From: MWBF01 sp040772005
GTDB lineage: Bacteria > Chloroflexota > Anaerolineae > CG2-30-64-16
Direction: 5' to 3'
Assembly (NCBI GenBank): GCA_040772005.1
Contig: JAXGYZ010000015.1
Coordinates: 1-64,000 of the forward strand
Length of the DNA stretch: 64,000 nt
The notes under the pieces are model-generated. The model did no database searches. It saw only the letters and a program-made list of their open reading frames with translations, and was not told the DNA's origin. Of the stretch, positions 9,301 to 19,086 are shown piece by piece. The position numbers were made by a program, and so were the translations under genes. Position 1 is the first letter of the stretch. Every line of letters begins with the position of its first letter.

Positions 9301-12300
9301 TTCATTGGATGCATTCGGTGTGACAACCGGCGTGTCAATGTCCGGCGGCACATTGAGGACCGTGTAGGACAGGGTCGCTGACCCTGCCGCGCCGTCCTTG
9401 TCTGCGACAGTGATGGTGATGGTGTAGTCGCCGCCCAAGTGGTAGGTATGCCCCAGGCCGTAGCAGGAGTTGCCGCCCACAATGGGCCGCGTCTGGATGG
9501 TTCCGTCGCCGTAGTCCACGGTGCAGGTCGCCGCCGCGGGGGGCAGGTCCTCGTCATCCGCCTGGGCATCCAGCAGGCTCGTGCGCGGGAAGTCCAGCAC
9601 GCCGGCATCGGTGAAGGTGGCGCTGGCGTAGACCTTGCCGCCGCCCTCCAGCGGGGAGGCAGGGGTCGTCTCGATGGCCGCCACGACAGGCGTTGCGTTG
9701 GTCACGACTACGGTGGTGGAGCCGAAGGCCCAGCCGCCGTCACCGTCGCCCACGCGTACCTGTGTTTCGAACGTGCCGTTGTCCTGGTACGCACACGCGG
9801 CAGCGCTGCCGCTCTGCGGGCCAATCTCCCAGAAGCCATCGTCCTTGCAGTCGAACCAGTATTCGAGCGGGTCCTCGGCGCCGGCCACATCACTGGCGGT
9901 CGCCGTGACCGTCGCGGTCCCGCCCTCGGTCACCGGCCCGTCATTGGCGACGCTGGTGAGCGATGGCGCAACGTTGTTGACCACCATGGACGACGTGCGG
10001 GTGCCCGTGCCGCCGTCCTTGTCGATCACGGAGATCGTCACGTCGAACGCGCCGTTGTCCGTGTAGGTGTGCGTGTTGGCGCGGCAGGTGCCGTTGGTCA
10101 CCACGCCTGCCGCGCTGATGCCATCACCGAAGTCGACGGTGCAGGTCCAGGCTGCGTCATCGGCCCCCGCATCGGTGAAGTTAGCGGAGATGACGACGGC
10201 CTGGTTCTCGATCGAGGGCCGCAGGCTGATGTCCAGCGCGCCGACGACGGGCGGAGCGTTCGCCACAGTCTTGCTCTCGGTCTTGACGCCGGCCGCGGCA
10301 TGGCTGTCCGTCACGGTGACCGTGACGTCGTAGTCGCCGTTGTCCGCGTAGGCATGTATCGGGCCGACGCAGCGGCTGCCGCTGGCATCGCTGACGATGC
10401 TGCCCGGTTGCGCCCCATCGCCATAGTCCACGGTGCAGACGAACGGGTCGTTGCCGTCCGCGTCGGTGAATGGAGCCTCGGCATAGAGGTCCTGGCCTTC
10501 GACCGCGCCCGGCATGAGCGCCAGCGTGCCGATGACCGGCGCGCTGTTGAGCAGCGTGTCCGCCGCGGCGGTGTCGTTGCCCGGCTCCCAGTCCGCCGTG
10601 ATGTCATTCAGGGTGAAGGTCGTGTTCAGGCTACCTGTACCGGCGGCAGGGGCGGTGATGACCGCACTCACGCCGGTCGTCGCACCGGCGTTTAGAGCAC
10701 CCACATTGCATGTGACCGTGCTGCCGCTGGCCGTGCAGCCCGTGCCGGACTTCCACACTGCGCCCGCAGGCAGCGCGAAGGTCAGTGTTCTGCCGCTTGC
10801 GGGGCAAGGGCCGTTGTTTGCCACCGTCAGGTCGTAAGTGAGATCCTGGCCGGTCTGCACCGGGTCGGGCTGATCCTCGACCGTCACCGAGAGGTCGGCC
10901 ACGTCGCAGGCCGTCCGCACCCACAGCCGGGGCTCGACAACCGCGGTCTGGTCGCCCGATGTCGCGTCCACGTGGAGCACGTAGAGGTCCTCAGCCGCAT
11001 CCGCTGCCGCAGCCACCTTCAGGTAGACGGTGGCCGGCGCGGTCACGGTCAGCGAGGTCGCCGGCGTGCCGCTCGTCGTGGCTGCCAGTCCGCCGGCGAT
11101 GCCGTAGGGCAGGTAGTCCGGATTGACCGAGAGTGTGACCGGGGTGTCCCAGCCGTAGTCGGCGCCGACATCCAGCCGCATGGCGACCTGTTCATCCGGC
11201 GCGACCCGCCAGTTGAGCGGGACCGCGGCCAGCGTGAACTTCGGCTTGGCGAGCTCCAGCGCGAGCGGCAGATCGAACTCGTGCTCGCCGTCGCGGCCGA
11301 GTACGTGCAGCGTGTAGTCGCCGCCAGTCAACATGAAGGTGTCGCTCAACGTCAATGTGGCGCTGTCGCTGCCCTCCAGCCGGTCATCGTCGATGCTCCA
11401 GCCCAGGCCGCGCGGCGCGCTGACATCGAGGTTGATCGGGTCCATCTCACCGAACAGCCGCGTAGCCGCGATCCGCACCTGGACCGACTCACCTGTTGCC
11501 ATCGTGAGCGCAGCCGGGGTGGCTGCCAGCTCGAAGCGCGGCTCTTCCACCGTGACCAGCAGCTCCAGCGTGCGGGTGGTGCCGCCCGCCGAGCCTGCGA
11601 TGGTCACCGGGTACGTGCCGCCGCGCAGCGTGTCGGTCGCGGAGAGCTCAACCGAGCCGACCGCGCCGCTCGGCGTCGCCAGGACAAACCGGTGGATCAG
11701 ATTGACGTCGATGCCTTCCGGTGCATCCGCCACGTAGAGGCCCACGTTCGGCGTGACGTCGCCGGTGTTGATCACCTGGAAGTAGGCCAGCGCGGAGTCG
11801 CCGCCGCCGACCACCGTGATCGCAGGCTCCGCGGCCACCAGTTCGAAGCTGGCGCCCAACGGTACGCCCGTGACCTCGTCCGACCAGATGAGGGTCGCGC
11901 CGACGAACTCGCCGGTCGCCCCATCAACGTGGCCGGTGTCGCCTTCGTACGCGGCGACCGCGATGTAGTAGGTCTGGCCCGGCACGAGCCAGTCTTCGCT
12001 GTTCGCGAAGTTGGTCGTGGTCGTGACCAGGCGCGTGTAGGTGGGCGTCTCGCCGGCCGGCGCATCGCTGAAGCGCACGATGTGCCTGTCGATGTCCGGG
12101 TGGGCCAGCGGGTCGAACGCGACGTGGAGCCCCATGTACTCGGGCGTCACGCGGATGTTCGCCGTGGTCCATGCCGCCGGCAGCGGCCGGTTCACCGTCA
12201 GCTTCGCTTCGTTCCCGTCGCCGTCTAGCCAGTACTGGTGCTGCGGCGGGTCCTGTGCGTCGTCGGCCTCGACATGGATGTAGTACTCGCCGTTCTCCAG

Positions 12301-15300
12301 CCCGCTCAGGTCAATGGTCCGGGTGTTGATCGTCCCGTCGATCTTGGAGTCGGTCACCTGGAGCAGGCGCTCGCCGCCGAACACCGGCAGCGTCATCTTC
12401 TCCGCCGGGTTCGCGGGGCTGGCAATCTCGGTCTCGGTCGGCCCCAGCGTCGCGTAGATGTTGACGACCGGCGCCGCGGCAGCGGTCAGTTGCCAGCTCA
12501 CAGCGGCCGTGGCGTCGCCGTTGTCGGTGACCTGCACGTTGCTGAGCGACGGCGCGAGGCCCGCGCCGAGCACGGTGAAGATGTAGTCGGAACTCTCCGT
12601 GTCGCCGTGCAGATGGACCTGCCAATTGCCCGGCGTTGCGTCAGCGACGATGTAAGTCACCTGCGTCGTCGTGACCGTGTTGCTGTCCTCGTCCAAGGTC
12701 TCGCTCGTCGCCTCGTCATATGCAACTTTCGGGTTCGTGTCCGGCGTGTACGGGTCGATCGTGTTGCCGGCCGGGTCTTCGAGCGTCATGGTCGGTTCGA
12801 CGCCCGTGCGGGTCAGCATGAACGCGAGGTCCGACGGCGCCGCGATGTTATAGGTATACGAGATGTCGTCGGGCGCGAACGCGAAACCCTTGAATTTCTC
12901 GCGTGCCGCGAGAGATGCGCTGCCCGCCAGCTTGCCCGCCTGGACCTCCCGCCAGGCGAGGAACGCGGCCGTCACCTCCTCGTTGTCATACAGCACATAC
13001 TCGTCGACGTCACCGAAGTCGATGTTCCCGTCCGCGTCGACGTACATGCCGCCGGACCACAGGCCGCTCAGGATCGAGATTTCGCACTTGAAGCCCCACA
13101 CGCTGCCCCCGCCCTCGGCGCAGAACTCGCCGATCTCCGCGCTGACTTCAGCTAGCCAGAGGTCCCACGGCGGAATGGAGATGCAGATGCCCAGCGCGCA
13201 CCCTTCCCAGATCAGGCCCTTGGACAGGCCGATCTTGACGCCGGCCCAGCCGGTGAAGTGGAAATCGTCGAACTCCGGCGCGCCGTCGTTCAGCGGGTCC
13301 CAGTCCGTCCAGACATGGAAGCCGACCGTGCCCTCCATGAAGATCGGGTAGCGCAGTGTGACCTCGGCCTCGACGCCGTTGGGCATGCCGTATTCGGTGA
13401 AGTCCACCTGGGCATAGCCTTCCGCCATCTGGATGAAGCCGATGACCGTCACCTCGCCCTCGACCCTGAAGTAGCGGTTGGGCTTGACCTCGATCGTCGC
13501 CGTGACGGCACCCTCCGCAACCGCCGCATCGATGGGCGGCGGAATCGCCATCACCGTCTCGATGTTCGCGCCCACATTGATGCGCAGCAGGTCGAGGTCC
13601 TTGTCCATCTCGAACCCGCCGCTGAACTCGCTGATTTGCAGCCCGGACTGGCCGAGCGGCACCGAGCACGAGAGCATCAACTGGGCCGCGATGGCGCGCA
13701 GCTCGAGGTCTGCGGTGTCTGTGGCATCGGGGTTCGCCGCCACGGCCAGGGTCGAGGCGATGATCCGGCCATCGGTCGGCTTGATGCTGACCATCGTGGC
13801 CTGATGCTCGCCCAGCACCAGGTCGATCTCGACCGAGATGCTGGAACAGGGCGCGCTGCCCCCGCCAGACTCACCGGAGCCGCCGCCCGAGCCGTCGCTT
13901 GACCCGCCACCCGAGCCGCCGCCTTCGCCGCCGCCGTCATCCCCGCCGCCGCCGCCCATCATGTCTTCGAGCCCCAGCGAGGCCAGCGCGTGGATGGCGT
14001 AGCTGTCTTTCACGCCGTCGCACGCATCGGTCGATTCGCCCTCGTCGTCCATGCAGTACTCACCGTCCGCCGCATAGCGATCGGTCGCATGGATGGAGCC
14101 CTCGACGTTGAACATGCTGAAGCCGAGGTATTCGAGCGACGGCAACGTGACGTTGATGTCTGCCACCTCTTCGATTGCATCGGGCGACAGGCCGGCGAGC
14201 GCGGCCGCGCCCGCTTCCTCACCCAGCACCAGCCCGGCGCCCTTGTCCAGGACGGCCATCTGGCCGAGCTGCGCCTTTTCGCCCCCGAAGTCTTCGATCT
14301 GTTTCATCTCGGCCTTATCGGAGAAGACCTGGCCCTTCTCGACCTTCCATTCCGTGTCCTTCAGGGTCAGACCGGAGACGATCAGCTCCATGTCCTTGAC
14401 CTTGCCGGTGATCTTCTTCTGGCTGTCGAGCGTCAGTTCGGCGTCCGGCTTCTCGGTTGTGCCGGTCTTCTTGCCCTGCGAGCCGGGGATGTCGATTTGA
14501 ATCTTGTTCTTGATCTCCAGCTTGTAGGTGCGGTCGTCCGCCTCCTTGAGCTTGGCCTTGCCCTCTTCAAAGGGATGACCGTTGTCGTCGAGATTGCCTG
14601 CTGGGAAGTCGACTTCCTTGTCCTCGTTGATCTTCAGGCCCCGATGATCGATCTTGATCTTATCGGTCGGGGTGAAGTCCTTCTCCTGGCCGCCCAGCTC
14701 GTCGGGCAGCTTCCACTTCCCTGCATCGGATTCAAGGCCTTTCGCACTCGTCAATGAGTGGTCCTTGCTCAGGCCCTTCATGGTCAGGTCCGCCGAAGCC
14801 ACCTTGATGGTGAGTTCATCGTTCGCCAGTTTGCCGTCCAGCTTGCCGTCCTTGTCGACGGTCGCGCTGCCCAGGTCGGTGAGCTTGTCGTTCTGCTCCA
14901 GCACCGTGACCTGGACCTTGCCGCTGGTGACGTCCAGCTTGAAGCCGTCGGCCTGCTGGACGACCTTCGCCTTTGCCTCCTTGACCCTCAGCTTCTCGCC
15001 GTCTTTGACGTCCATGTCGGCCACGTCGAAGGTTTCATCCGTATTGACCTTCATCTCGGCCTGGGGGATGTCCTTCTTCGGCTTCACCTTGACGTCAGGG
15101 GTGACCTTGTTACGCTCGCCGAGTTCCGGCGGCATCTTGTAGTCCGCCAGGCTGACCGAGACGCCGTCCTTCTTGAGCATGGCCGAGACGACCTTGAGAT
15201 CGCCCTTCGCCACGTCCAGGTGGAACTCGGGCAGTGCCGAGCTGGTGATATCGGAGTCGATGGACCCGTCCGGCAGGGTCTCCGGCGTGCCGTCGTCCTT

Positions 15301-18300
15301 CATCTTTGGGCTCAGGTAGACGGTATCGAGCGTGCCGCCCTGCTCAGCCGGCTTCTTGATTTCCTTATCCGGGTTGGCCGGCAGGTCGACTTCCAGCTTC
15401 GCCGAGGTGATGACCGCCTCGTACTTGCCGCCCGCGCTGACGAGCTGGCCTGTACCGCCCTTAACCTTGAAGTTCTCCGCGGTGTCGAACTTCAGGTCGG
15501 GCACGTCGAAGCCCGCGCCGGGTGCGCCGCCGACCGTCATGGACGCATCTTCCAGCCCCGGCCAGTGGCGCAGGCCCGCAGAGGAGCCGGTCACCTCGCC
15601 GCTGCCGAAGTACACGGGCATGACCAGGTCCACATTGCTGGTCGAGTTGATGCCCGTGTCGCTGATGGGCGCGTCGGTCGGGATATCGAGCTTGAAGATG
15701 CCCGCGTCGAGCTGGAACGCCTCGTTGACCTTGCCGCCGTACGAAGGCTTGTTCGGCTTGGTCGTGCTGGAATCCAGCTCGAAGTCTGCGCTCACTTCCT
15801 TCTCGAAATTCGGCGGGTCCAGCTTTAGCTCGTCGGTCGTGCCCTTCACCTTGCCGTTGGGTAGATCGACTTCGGTCAGCGTGCTGTTCTCCGGCGTGGT
15901 GATCTCGAAGCCTGCCACGTCGGGTACCTTCGCCTCGCCGGCTGGGTCGAGCATGAGCTTCCAGGCCGCGGTCTTCGTGCTGCTGAAGTCGCCCTCGTAT
16001 ACGGGCACGTCGCCCTTCTTGTAGTTGAGCTTGCCGCCGCCCGCCAGGCTCGTCGCGCCGGAGGCTGCAAAGAGGACCGAGTCGTTCAGCCCGGCCAGGT
16101 AGAAGTGGTCATCGAGCGCAACGCCGTACGCGCGCTTGTTGCCGCCGGCGGCCTCGAAGACGTAGGCGCTGACCTCCACGCCGTCCAGCGTCTGCGTCGC
16201 CAGCGTGCCCGCGCTCGCGGTGGCGTCTGCGTCATCCGTGTTCGCGGCAGCCGTGTCGTGGTCCTTCGCGCTGTCGACCGTCGCGTTTGCCGTGTAGGCG
16301 ACGTCTGCGCCCTGCACGGGCTGCACCGCGGTCGCGCTCAACGTAAACGACTTGGTTTCATCGACCGCCAGCGCACCCAGGCTACAGGTCAGGTTCGCGG
16401 AGATGTTCAGCGATCCCGTATCCAGCGCGCAGGTTGCGCCCGTTGCGGAGTTGTAGTAGATGCCGTCGGGCAGGTCCCCTGCCACCGATGCATCGGTCAC
16501 AGATGAAGGCCCGTTGTTGGTGACAGCGAACGTATAGCTGAAGGCCACGCCCGCAGTCACGTCTGCAGGCGCGGTCAGCGCCAGGGTCAGGTCCGCGAAG
16601 TCGCCGACTTGCGTGTCGTCGTCCGTCGCACTCACGCTGCTCACGCTGTCGCCGCTCGCCGTCGCCGTGTTGCTCAGCATCTCCTCGACGGTGGTCCTGG
16701 CCTTGATGCTCACATCGACCGCGCCGCCGCTTGCCAGGGTGCCCACGTTGCACGTCACGCTGCCGCTGGCCTGCGAGCAGGTGCCCGCGGTCGTGGTTGT
16801 CGTATCCCAGGTCAGGCTCGCAGGCAGCGGGTCGGTCATGACCACGTTGGTCACGCTCGCACCGCAGGCCCAGGTCTTGATCTTGTAGGTCAGGAACTCG
16901 TTGAGGCCGGCGATGGTCAGGCCGTCCGACTTGTTGATCGCCAGGCCGGTGAACGCGGAGATGGTGGTGGATTTCTGAGCCGTCGGCGCAGTCTGCGTCT
17001 GCGGCGAGGTCGCGGTCGCGTTGTTGACCAGCGCGCCGGTCGTGCATCCGCCGGTCATGTAGCTCACGGTGCGCGTTTCGCTTGCGCCGACAGCCATGTC
17101 GCCCAGGCTGCACGTCACCTTTCCGGTGGACGAACTGTAGGTACAGCCGCTGCTGGCCTCGGTGAACACGGCCCCCGCGGGCAGCGTGTCGACGAGGGAG
17201 GCGCCGTGCGCGATCGACGGGCCGGTGTTGACGATGGTCATGTTGTAGGTCAGCACTGCGTTGCCTGCCGCCGTGTCCGGGCCGGTCATTGCCAGGGTCA
17301 GGACCGCCTTCTCCTGCGCCGTGTGCGAGTACGCGATCTGGCTGTTGCCGAAGAAGGCGCTGACCAGCGTCGGGTCATACTGGTTGGCCTTGACGTTGGC
17401 GCTGAAGTCGTAGACCGTGCCGCCGGTGGCCGTCGTCGGCACCCGGACGGTGATGGTTTTGGTCGTGCTGGCCGCGAGGTTGAGGGTGCCGATGTTGCAG
17501 GTCACGAGGCCCGAGCTGTGCGTGCACGGGCTGGTAGCTGACACGAACGTGACGCCTGCAGGCAGCGTGGCGTAGAGCGACGTGCCCGTCGCGGTCGCGT
17601 ATCCTAAGTTCTCGATGGTCAGGTTGTACGCAATCTGGTCGCCCACGTAGACCGTGCCGGTGGGGTTGACCGTGCCGTAGAGCGCCAGGTCTGCGATGGT
17701 CTGGCTCCAGCGCGAGATGCGCGCGGCAGGCACCGTCGAACCCCTGGCGGTCATGAATTCGCCGCCCGCATACAGGCTGGACCGATCCATGACCAGCGCA
17801 CGCACCCCCTGCATCCAACCGGGGATGACGCCGCTGACCGGCGCGGTCACGCCGCCGTCCATCGCCGACCAGGTGTTGGCCTTGCGATTCCACCAGGCCA
17901 TGCTGCTCGTGGTGGCGGTCAGCGCAGGGGCGAAGGTGGCGTTGCCGTTGGTGAAGGTGCCGCCGATGAAGATGTTGTTTTGGCTGGCCGAGATGGCATA
18001 GACGCGGTCGCAGTCGTTCGCGATGTCGTTGCAGTTGGCGCTGGCGGCCAACTGGTTCCACGTCGCGGCGCCTGCCGGACGCGTCACCTGGTAGAACTCA
18101 AAGCCGCCGGAAGCGACGTAGCGGTTCGCCACATACAGGTTGCCCTCGCTGGACGCGAGCGCATCGACGTACTGCTGCGCGCTCAGGGGCGGGGCGGAGC
18201 CCACGGTGTGCCATTCGGCGCCGTCCCAGCGGGCCAGATTGGCCGCAGGCAGGCCGTCAGACGCGCCGACGTTGAGGAACGCCCCGCCGACGTACAGGTC

Positions 18301-19044
18301 GCTGCCCACGAACAGCAGCGCGTAGGCATCCGCGTTGCCGTTGTAGAGGCCGCCGCCGACCGCGGACCAGCTTCCGTCGCTGTAGCGGGCCAGCCCGGCC
18401 GCAGGCGCGGTGAAGTCGCCGCCCGCGTAGACGACGCTACCACTGACGGCCAGCGCGCGCACCGAGCCGCCGCTGAACGGCGATCCGCCCAGTGAGGACC
18501 ACGCGCTGCCGCCCCATACTTTCACGTCGCTGAAGTCGCCGCCGGCATACACCTTGCCGTCCGGACCGACGGCGATGGCGCGCACCGTGCCTGCGGTGAA
18601 CGTGCCGAGGCTGGCCCAACCGGTGTTGCGGCGCCACTTGCCGATGTACTGGATGGCGGTGTTGCCGCCGGCAGAGGTGAAGCTGCCGCCGGCATACACC
18701 GTGCCGTCGGCCGCAGTCGCGAGCGCGTGTACGATGCCGTTATCGACGCCCGGCTTGCCGATCTGATTCGTGTCGGCAGCCAGATCCCAGCCGATGCGCA
18801 TGCCCGAGATATCGGTGCTGGAGAGGCGTGCCGCGGGGAAGGCCGCAGGATCGACCGTAACTCCCGCCCCTGTACTGATGCGGTCGCCGGCCACGCCGCT
18901 CATGCCGGCCGAGGTTTCATCCAGGCTGGCGCTGATCGAGGCGATGCCGCCGGTCGTGGAATCCGCCGCCACGGGCGGCGCAAGGGCCAGCACGGCCAGC
19001 AATACAAACGCGGCCAGCCCCCCGAATAACCTGAGAGACTTCAT
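6346..19044 (-). CDS. Giant secreted multidomain protein (beta-propeller, DUF11, charged repeat region, nine PKD domains), 4232 aa
   Basis: Exported protein with an uncleaved-to-cleaved signal at residues 1-28 (MKSLRLFGGLAAFVLLAVLA...PPVAADS), preceded by AAAAGGAGGG. Approximate layout: beta-propeller built of VYAGGSF/VYAGGDF repeats (about 40-450); four DUF11 repeats (about 450-930); a Lys/Asp/Glu-rich region of about 650 residues with recurring short beta motifs (about 1000-1650); a Gly/Ser linker (about 1693-1728); a region with PNRYFRVEGEVTVIG (about 1730-2080); FnIII/Ig-like modules (about 2080-2700); a fifth DUF11 (about 2711-2820); nine PKD domains with DYGDG or DWGDE signatures (about 2833-3720); and a C-terminal module closing with GVKSYLPLICR. 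No LPXTG or type IX sorting signal is visible. The short YLPL-type tail recurs, from memory, in exported Chloroflexota proteins. Likely a cell-surface or matrix protein. It is the last gene of an operon, 42 bp after the 437-aa gene. Confidence 0.93.
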   Translation of the reverse strand: MKSLRLFGGLAAFVLLAVLALAPPVAADSTTGGIASISASLDETSAGMSGVAGDRISTGAGVTVDPAAFPAARLSSTDISGMRIGWDLAADTNQIGKPGVDNGIVHALATAADGTVYAGGSFTSAGGNTAIQYIGKWRRNTGWASLGTFTAGTVRAIAVGPDGKVYAGGDFSDVKVWGGSAWSSLGGSPFSGGSVRALAVSGSVVYAGGDFTAPAAGLARYSDGSWSAVGGGLYNGNADAYALLFVGSDLYVGGAFLNVGASDGLPAANLARWDGAEWHTVGSAPPLSAQQYVDALASSEGNLYVANRYVASGGFEFYQVTRPAGAATWNQLAASANCNDIANDCDRVYAISASQNNIFIGGTFTNGNATFAPALTATTSSMAWWNRKANTWSAMDGGVTAPVSGVIPGWMQGVRALVMDRSSLYAGGEFMTARGSTVPAARISRWSQTIADLALYGTVNPTGTVYVGDQIAYNLTIENLGYATATGTSLYATLPAGVTFVSATSPCTHSSGLVTCNIGTLNLAASTTKTITVRVPTTATGGTVYDFSANVKANQYDPTLVSAFFGNSQIAYSHTAQEKAVLTLAMTGPDTAAGNAVLTYNMTIVNTGPSIAHGASLVDTLPAGAVFTEASSGCTYSSSTGKVTCSLGDMAVGASETRTVSYMTGGCTTGALVNNATATSPQTQTAPTAQKSTTISAFTGLAINKSDGLTIAGLNEFLTYKIKTWACGASVTNVVMTDPLPASLTWDTTTTTAGTCSQASGSVTCNVGTLASGGAVDVSIKARTTVEEMLSNTATASGDSVSSVSATDDDTQVGDFADLTLALTAPADVTAGVAFSYTFAVTNNGPSSVTDASVAGDLPDGIYYNSATGATCALDTGSLNISANLTCSLGALAVDETKSFTLSATAVQPVQGADVAYTANATVDSAKDHDTAAANTDDADATASAGTLATQTLDGVEVSAYVFEAAGGNKRAYGVALDDHFYLAGLNDSVLFAASGATSLAGGGKLNYKKGDVPVYEGDFSSTKTAAWKLMLDPAGEAKVPDVAGFEITTPENSTLTEVDLPNGKVKGTTDELKLDPPNFEKEVSADFELDSSTTKPNKPSYGGKVNEAFQLDAGIFKLDIPTDAPISDTGINSTSNVDLVMPVYFGSGEVTGSSAGLRHWPGLEDASMTVGGAPGAGFDVPDLKFDTAENFKVKGGTGQLVSAGGKYEAVITSAKLEVDLPANPDKEIKKPAEQGGTLDTVYLSPKMKDDGTPETLPDGSIDSDITSSALPEFHLDVAKGDLKVVSAMLKKDGVSVSLADYKMPPELGERNKVTPDVKVKPKKDIPQAEMKVNTDETFDVADMDVKDGEKLRVKEAKAKVVQQADGFKLDVTSGKVQVTVLEQNDKLTDLGSATVDKDGKLDGKLANDELTIKVASADLTMKGLSKDHSLTSAKGLESDAGKWKLPDELGGQEKDFTPTDKIKIDHRGLKINEDKEVDFPAGNLDDNGHPFEEGKAKLKEADDRTYKLEIKNKIQIDIPGSQGKKTGTTEKPDAELTLDSQKKITGKVKDMELIVSGLTLKDTEWKVEKGQVFSDKAEMKQIEDFGGEKAQLGQMAVLDKGAGLVLGEEAGAAALAGLSPDAIEEVADINVTLPSLEYLGFSMFNVEGSIHATDRYAADGEYCMDDEGESTDACDGVKDSYAIHALASLGLEDMMGGGGGDDGGGEGGGSGGGSSDGSGGGSGESGGGSAPCSSISVEIDLVLGEHQATMVSIKPTDGRIIASTLAVAANPDATDTADLELRAIAAQLMLSCSVPLGQSGLQISEFSGGFEMDKDLDLLRINVGANIETVMAIPPPIDAAVAEGAVTATIEVKPNRYFRVEGEVTVIGFIQMAEGYAQVDFTEYGMPNGVEAEVTLRYPIFMEGTVGFHVWTDWDPLNDGAPEFDDFHFTGWAGVKIGLSKGLIWEGCALGICISIPPWDLWLAEVSAEIGEFCAEGGGSVWGFKCEISILSGLWSGGMYVDADGNIDFGDVDEYVLYDNEEVTAAFLAWREVQAGKLAGSASLAAREKFKGFAFAPDDISYTYNIAAPSDLAFMLTRTGVEPTMTLEDPAGNTIDPYTPDTNPKVAYDEATSETLDEDSNTVTTTQVTYIVADATPGNWQVHLHGDTESSDYIFTVLGAGLAPSLSNVQVTDNGDATAAVSWQLTAAAAPVVNIYATLGPTETEIASPANPAEKMTLPVFGGERLLQVTDSKIDGTINTRTIDLSGLENGEYYIHVEADDAQDPPQHQYWLDGDGNEAKLTVNRPLPAAWTTANIRVTPEYMGLHVAFDPLAHPDIDRHIVRFSDAPAGETPTYTRLVTTTTNFANSEDWLVPGQTYYIAVAAYEGDTGHVDGATGEFVGATLIWSDEVTGVPLGASFELVAAEPAITVVGGGDSALAYFQVINTGDVTPNVGLYVADAPEGIDVNLIHRFVLATPSGAVGSVELSATDTLRGGTYPVTIAGSAGGTTRTLELLVTVEEPRFELAATPAALTMATGESVQVRIAATRLFGEMDPINLDVSAPRGLGWSIDDDRLEGSDSATLTLSDTFMLTGGDYTLHVLGRDGEHEFDLPLALELAKPKFTLAAVPLNWRVAPDEQVAMRLDVGADYGWDTPVTLSVNPDYLPYGIAGGLAATTSGTPATSLTVTAPATVYLKVAAAADAAEDLYVLHVDATSGDQTAVVEPRLWVRTACDVADLSVTVEDQPDPVQTGQDLTYDLTVANNGPCPASGRTLTFALPAGAVWKSGTGCTASGSTVTCNVGALNAGATTGVSAVITAPAAGTGSLNTTFTLNDITADWEPGNDTAAADTLLNSAPVIGTLALMPGAVEGQDLYAEAPFTDADGNDPFVCTVDYGDGAQPGSIVSDASGSRCVGPIHAYADNGDYDVTVTVTDSHAAAGVKTESKTVANAPPVVGALDISLRPSIENQAVVISANFTDAGADDAAWTCTVDFGDGISAAGVVTNGTCRANTHTYTDNGAFDVTISVIDKDGGTGTRTSSMVVNNVAPSLTSVANDGPVTEGGTATVTATASDVAGAEDPLEYWFDCKDDGFWEIGPQSGSAAACAYQDNGTFETQVRVGDGDGGWAFGSTTVVVTNATPVVAAIETTPASPLEGGGKVYASATFTDAGVLDFPRTSLLDAQADDEDLPPAAATCTVDYGDGTIQTRPIVGGNSCYGLGHTYHLGGDYTITITVADKDGAAGSATLSYTVLNVPPDIDTPVVTPNASNEGDPIVVTAAFTDPDPEDAFGCAIDYGDGTLPALGVVEGTPETGYICTGTPRAYADNGEFTVTVTVTDSYDMSDSASTTHGVSNVAPTVGVPAISPEPSAEGSSVTLNATISDPGTGDTFACVINWGDESTTTAGEVTGTAATGHTCSGVHVYADNAAAGYGVSVTVTDDDGGEGSNSSTHGVTNVAPAVEAPVVVTEPSDEGNEVAASARFTDPGVEDTFTCAIDWGDENAVTAGEVTGTPETGHTCSAVHVYADNATPPEAGYDVTVTVTDKDGNPGSAAVTHVVDNVRPDVDAGADASVDEGSPFVQSGSFTDPGADTWAATADYGDGSGVQALTLNADKTFSLGHTYADNGAYTATVTVTDDDTGVGKDTVVVTVLNVKPTVNAGADATINEGGTFSSGGSFTDPGADTWTATVDYGDGSGTQPLALTDKTFSLNHDYRDSGSYTVTVTVTDDDGGIGTDTAVVTVLNVAPVATIDKTTQTQQYSDSIAPVTITATDMQADPLALTTQWKLDDGAFQVGLPGDLLKSADGSCTPLAPYSHTCTWTLSSVLDVPAGTYTIEATVYDGDGGTAQVATVVIVVAEGVDFVYTDANPSSVKVATDGGVSGAFTLVVQVKEELPDAGLEPLPGDINLAAVSMALLPVGPGGAPTGTCTRTLTAGNGYEGYVTLSCTYTGAAVNTYVVAITVDDGYYAGYTEEGLIVYDPSLGFAAGGGWFYWPNTANPATGYPGDKTNFGFTMKYGKKGTNVQGNLLLIRHLPDEQIYRVKSNALYGLALGSDTTIPMGWASFSGKATYQEPGWPEPIGNYEFTVYAEDRDEPGTGIDRFWMEVKDKDRTIVPIMSLPREAIANTVAIGGGNVSIPHGAAKKAAAVGAFTATTSDGVVRLQWETLSEPMLESFNLYRSATGEDGWVLCNAEPIASLADETLGPSRYEWIDGGADPSSAGWYQLEAVDVDGTAAPVARTQFQPAGDGVKSYLPLICR

Positions 19045-19086
19045 AGAACCCTCCTTTTAGGTCTATCGGTTGCTCCGAAGGGCCCC

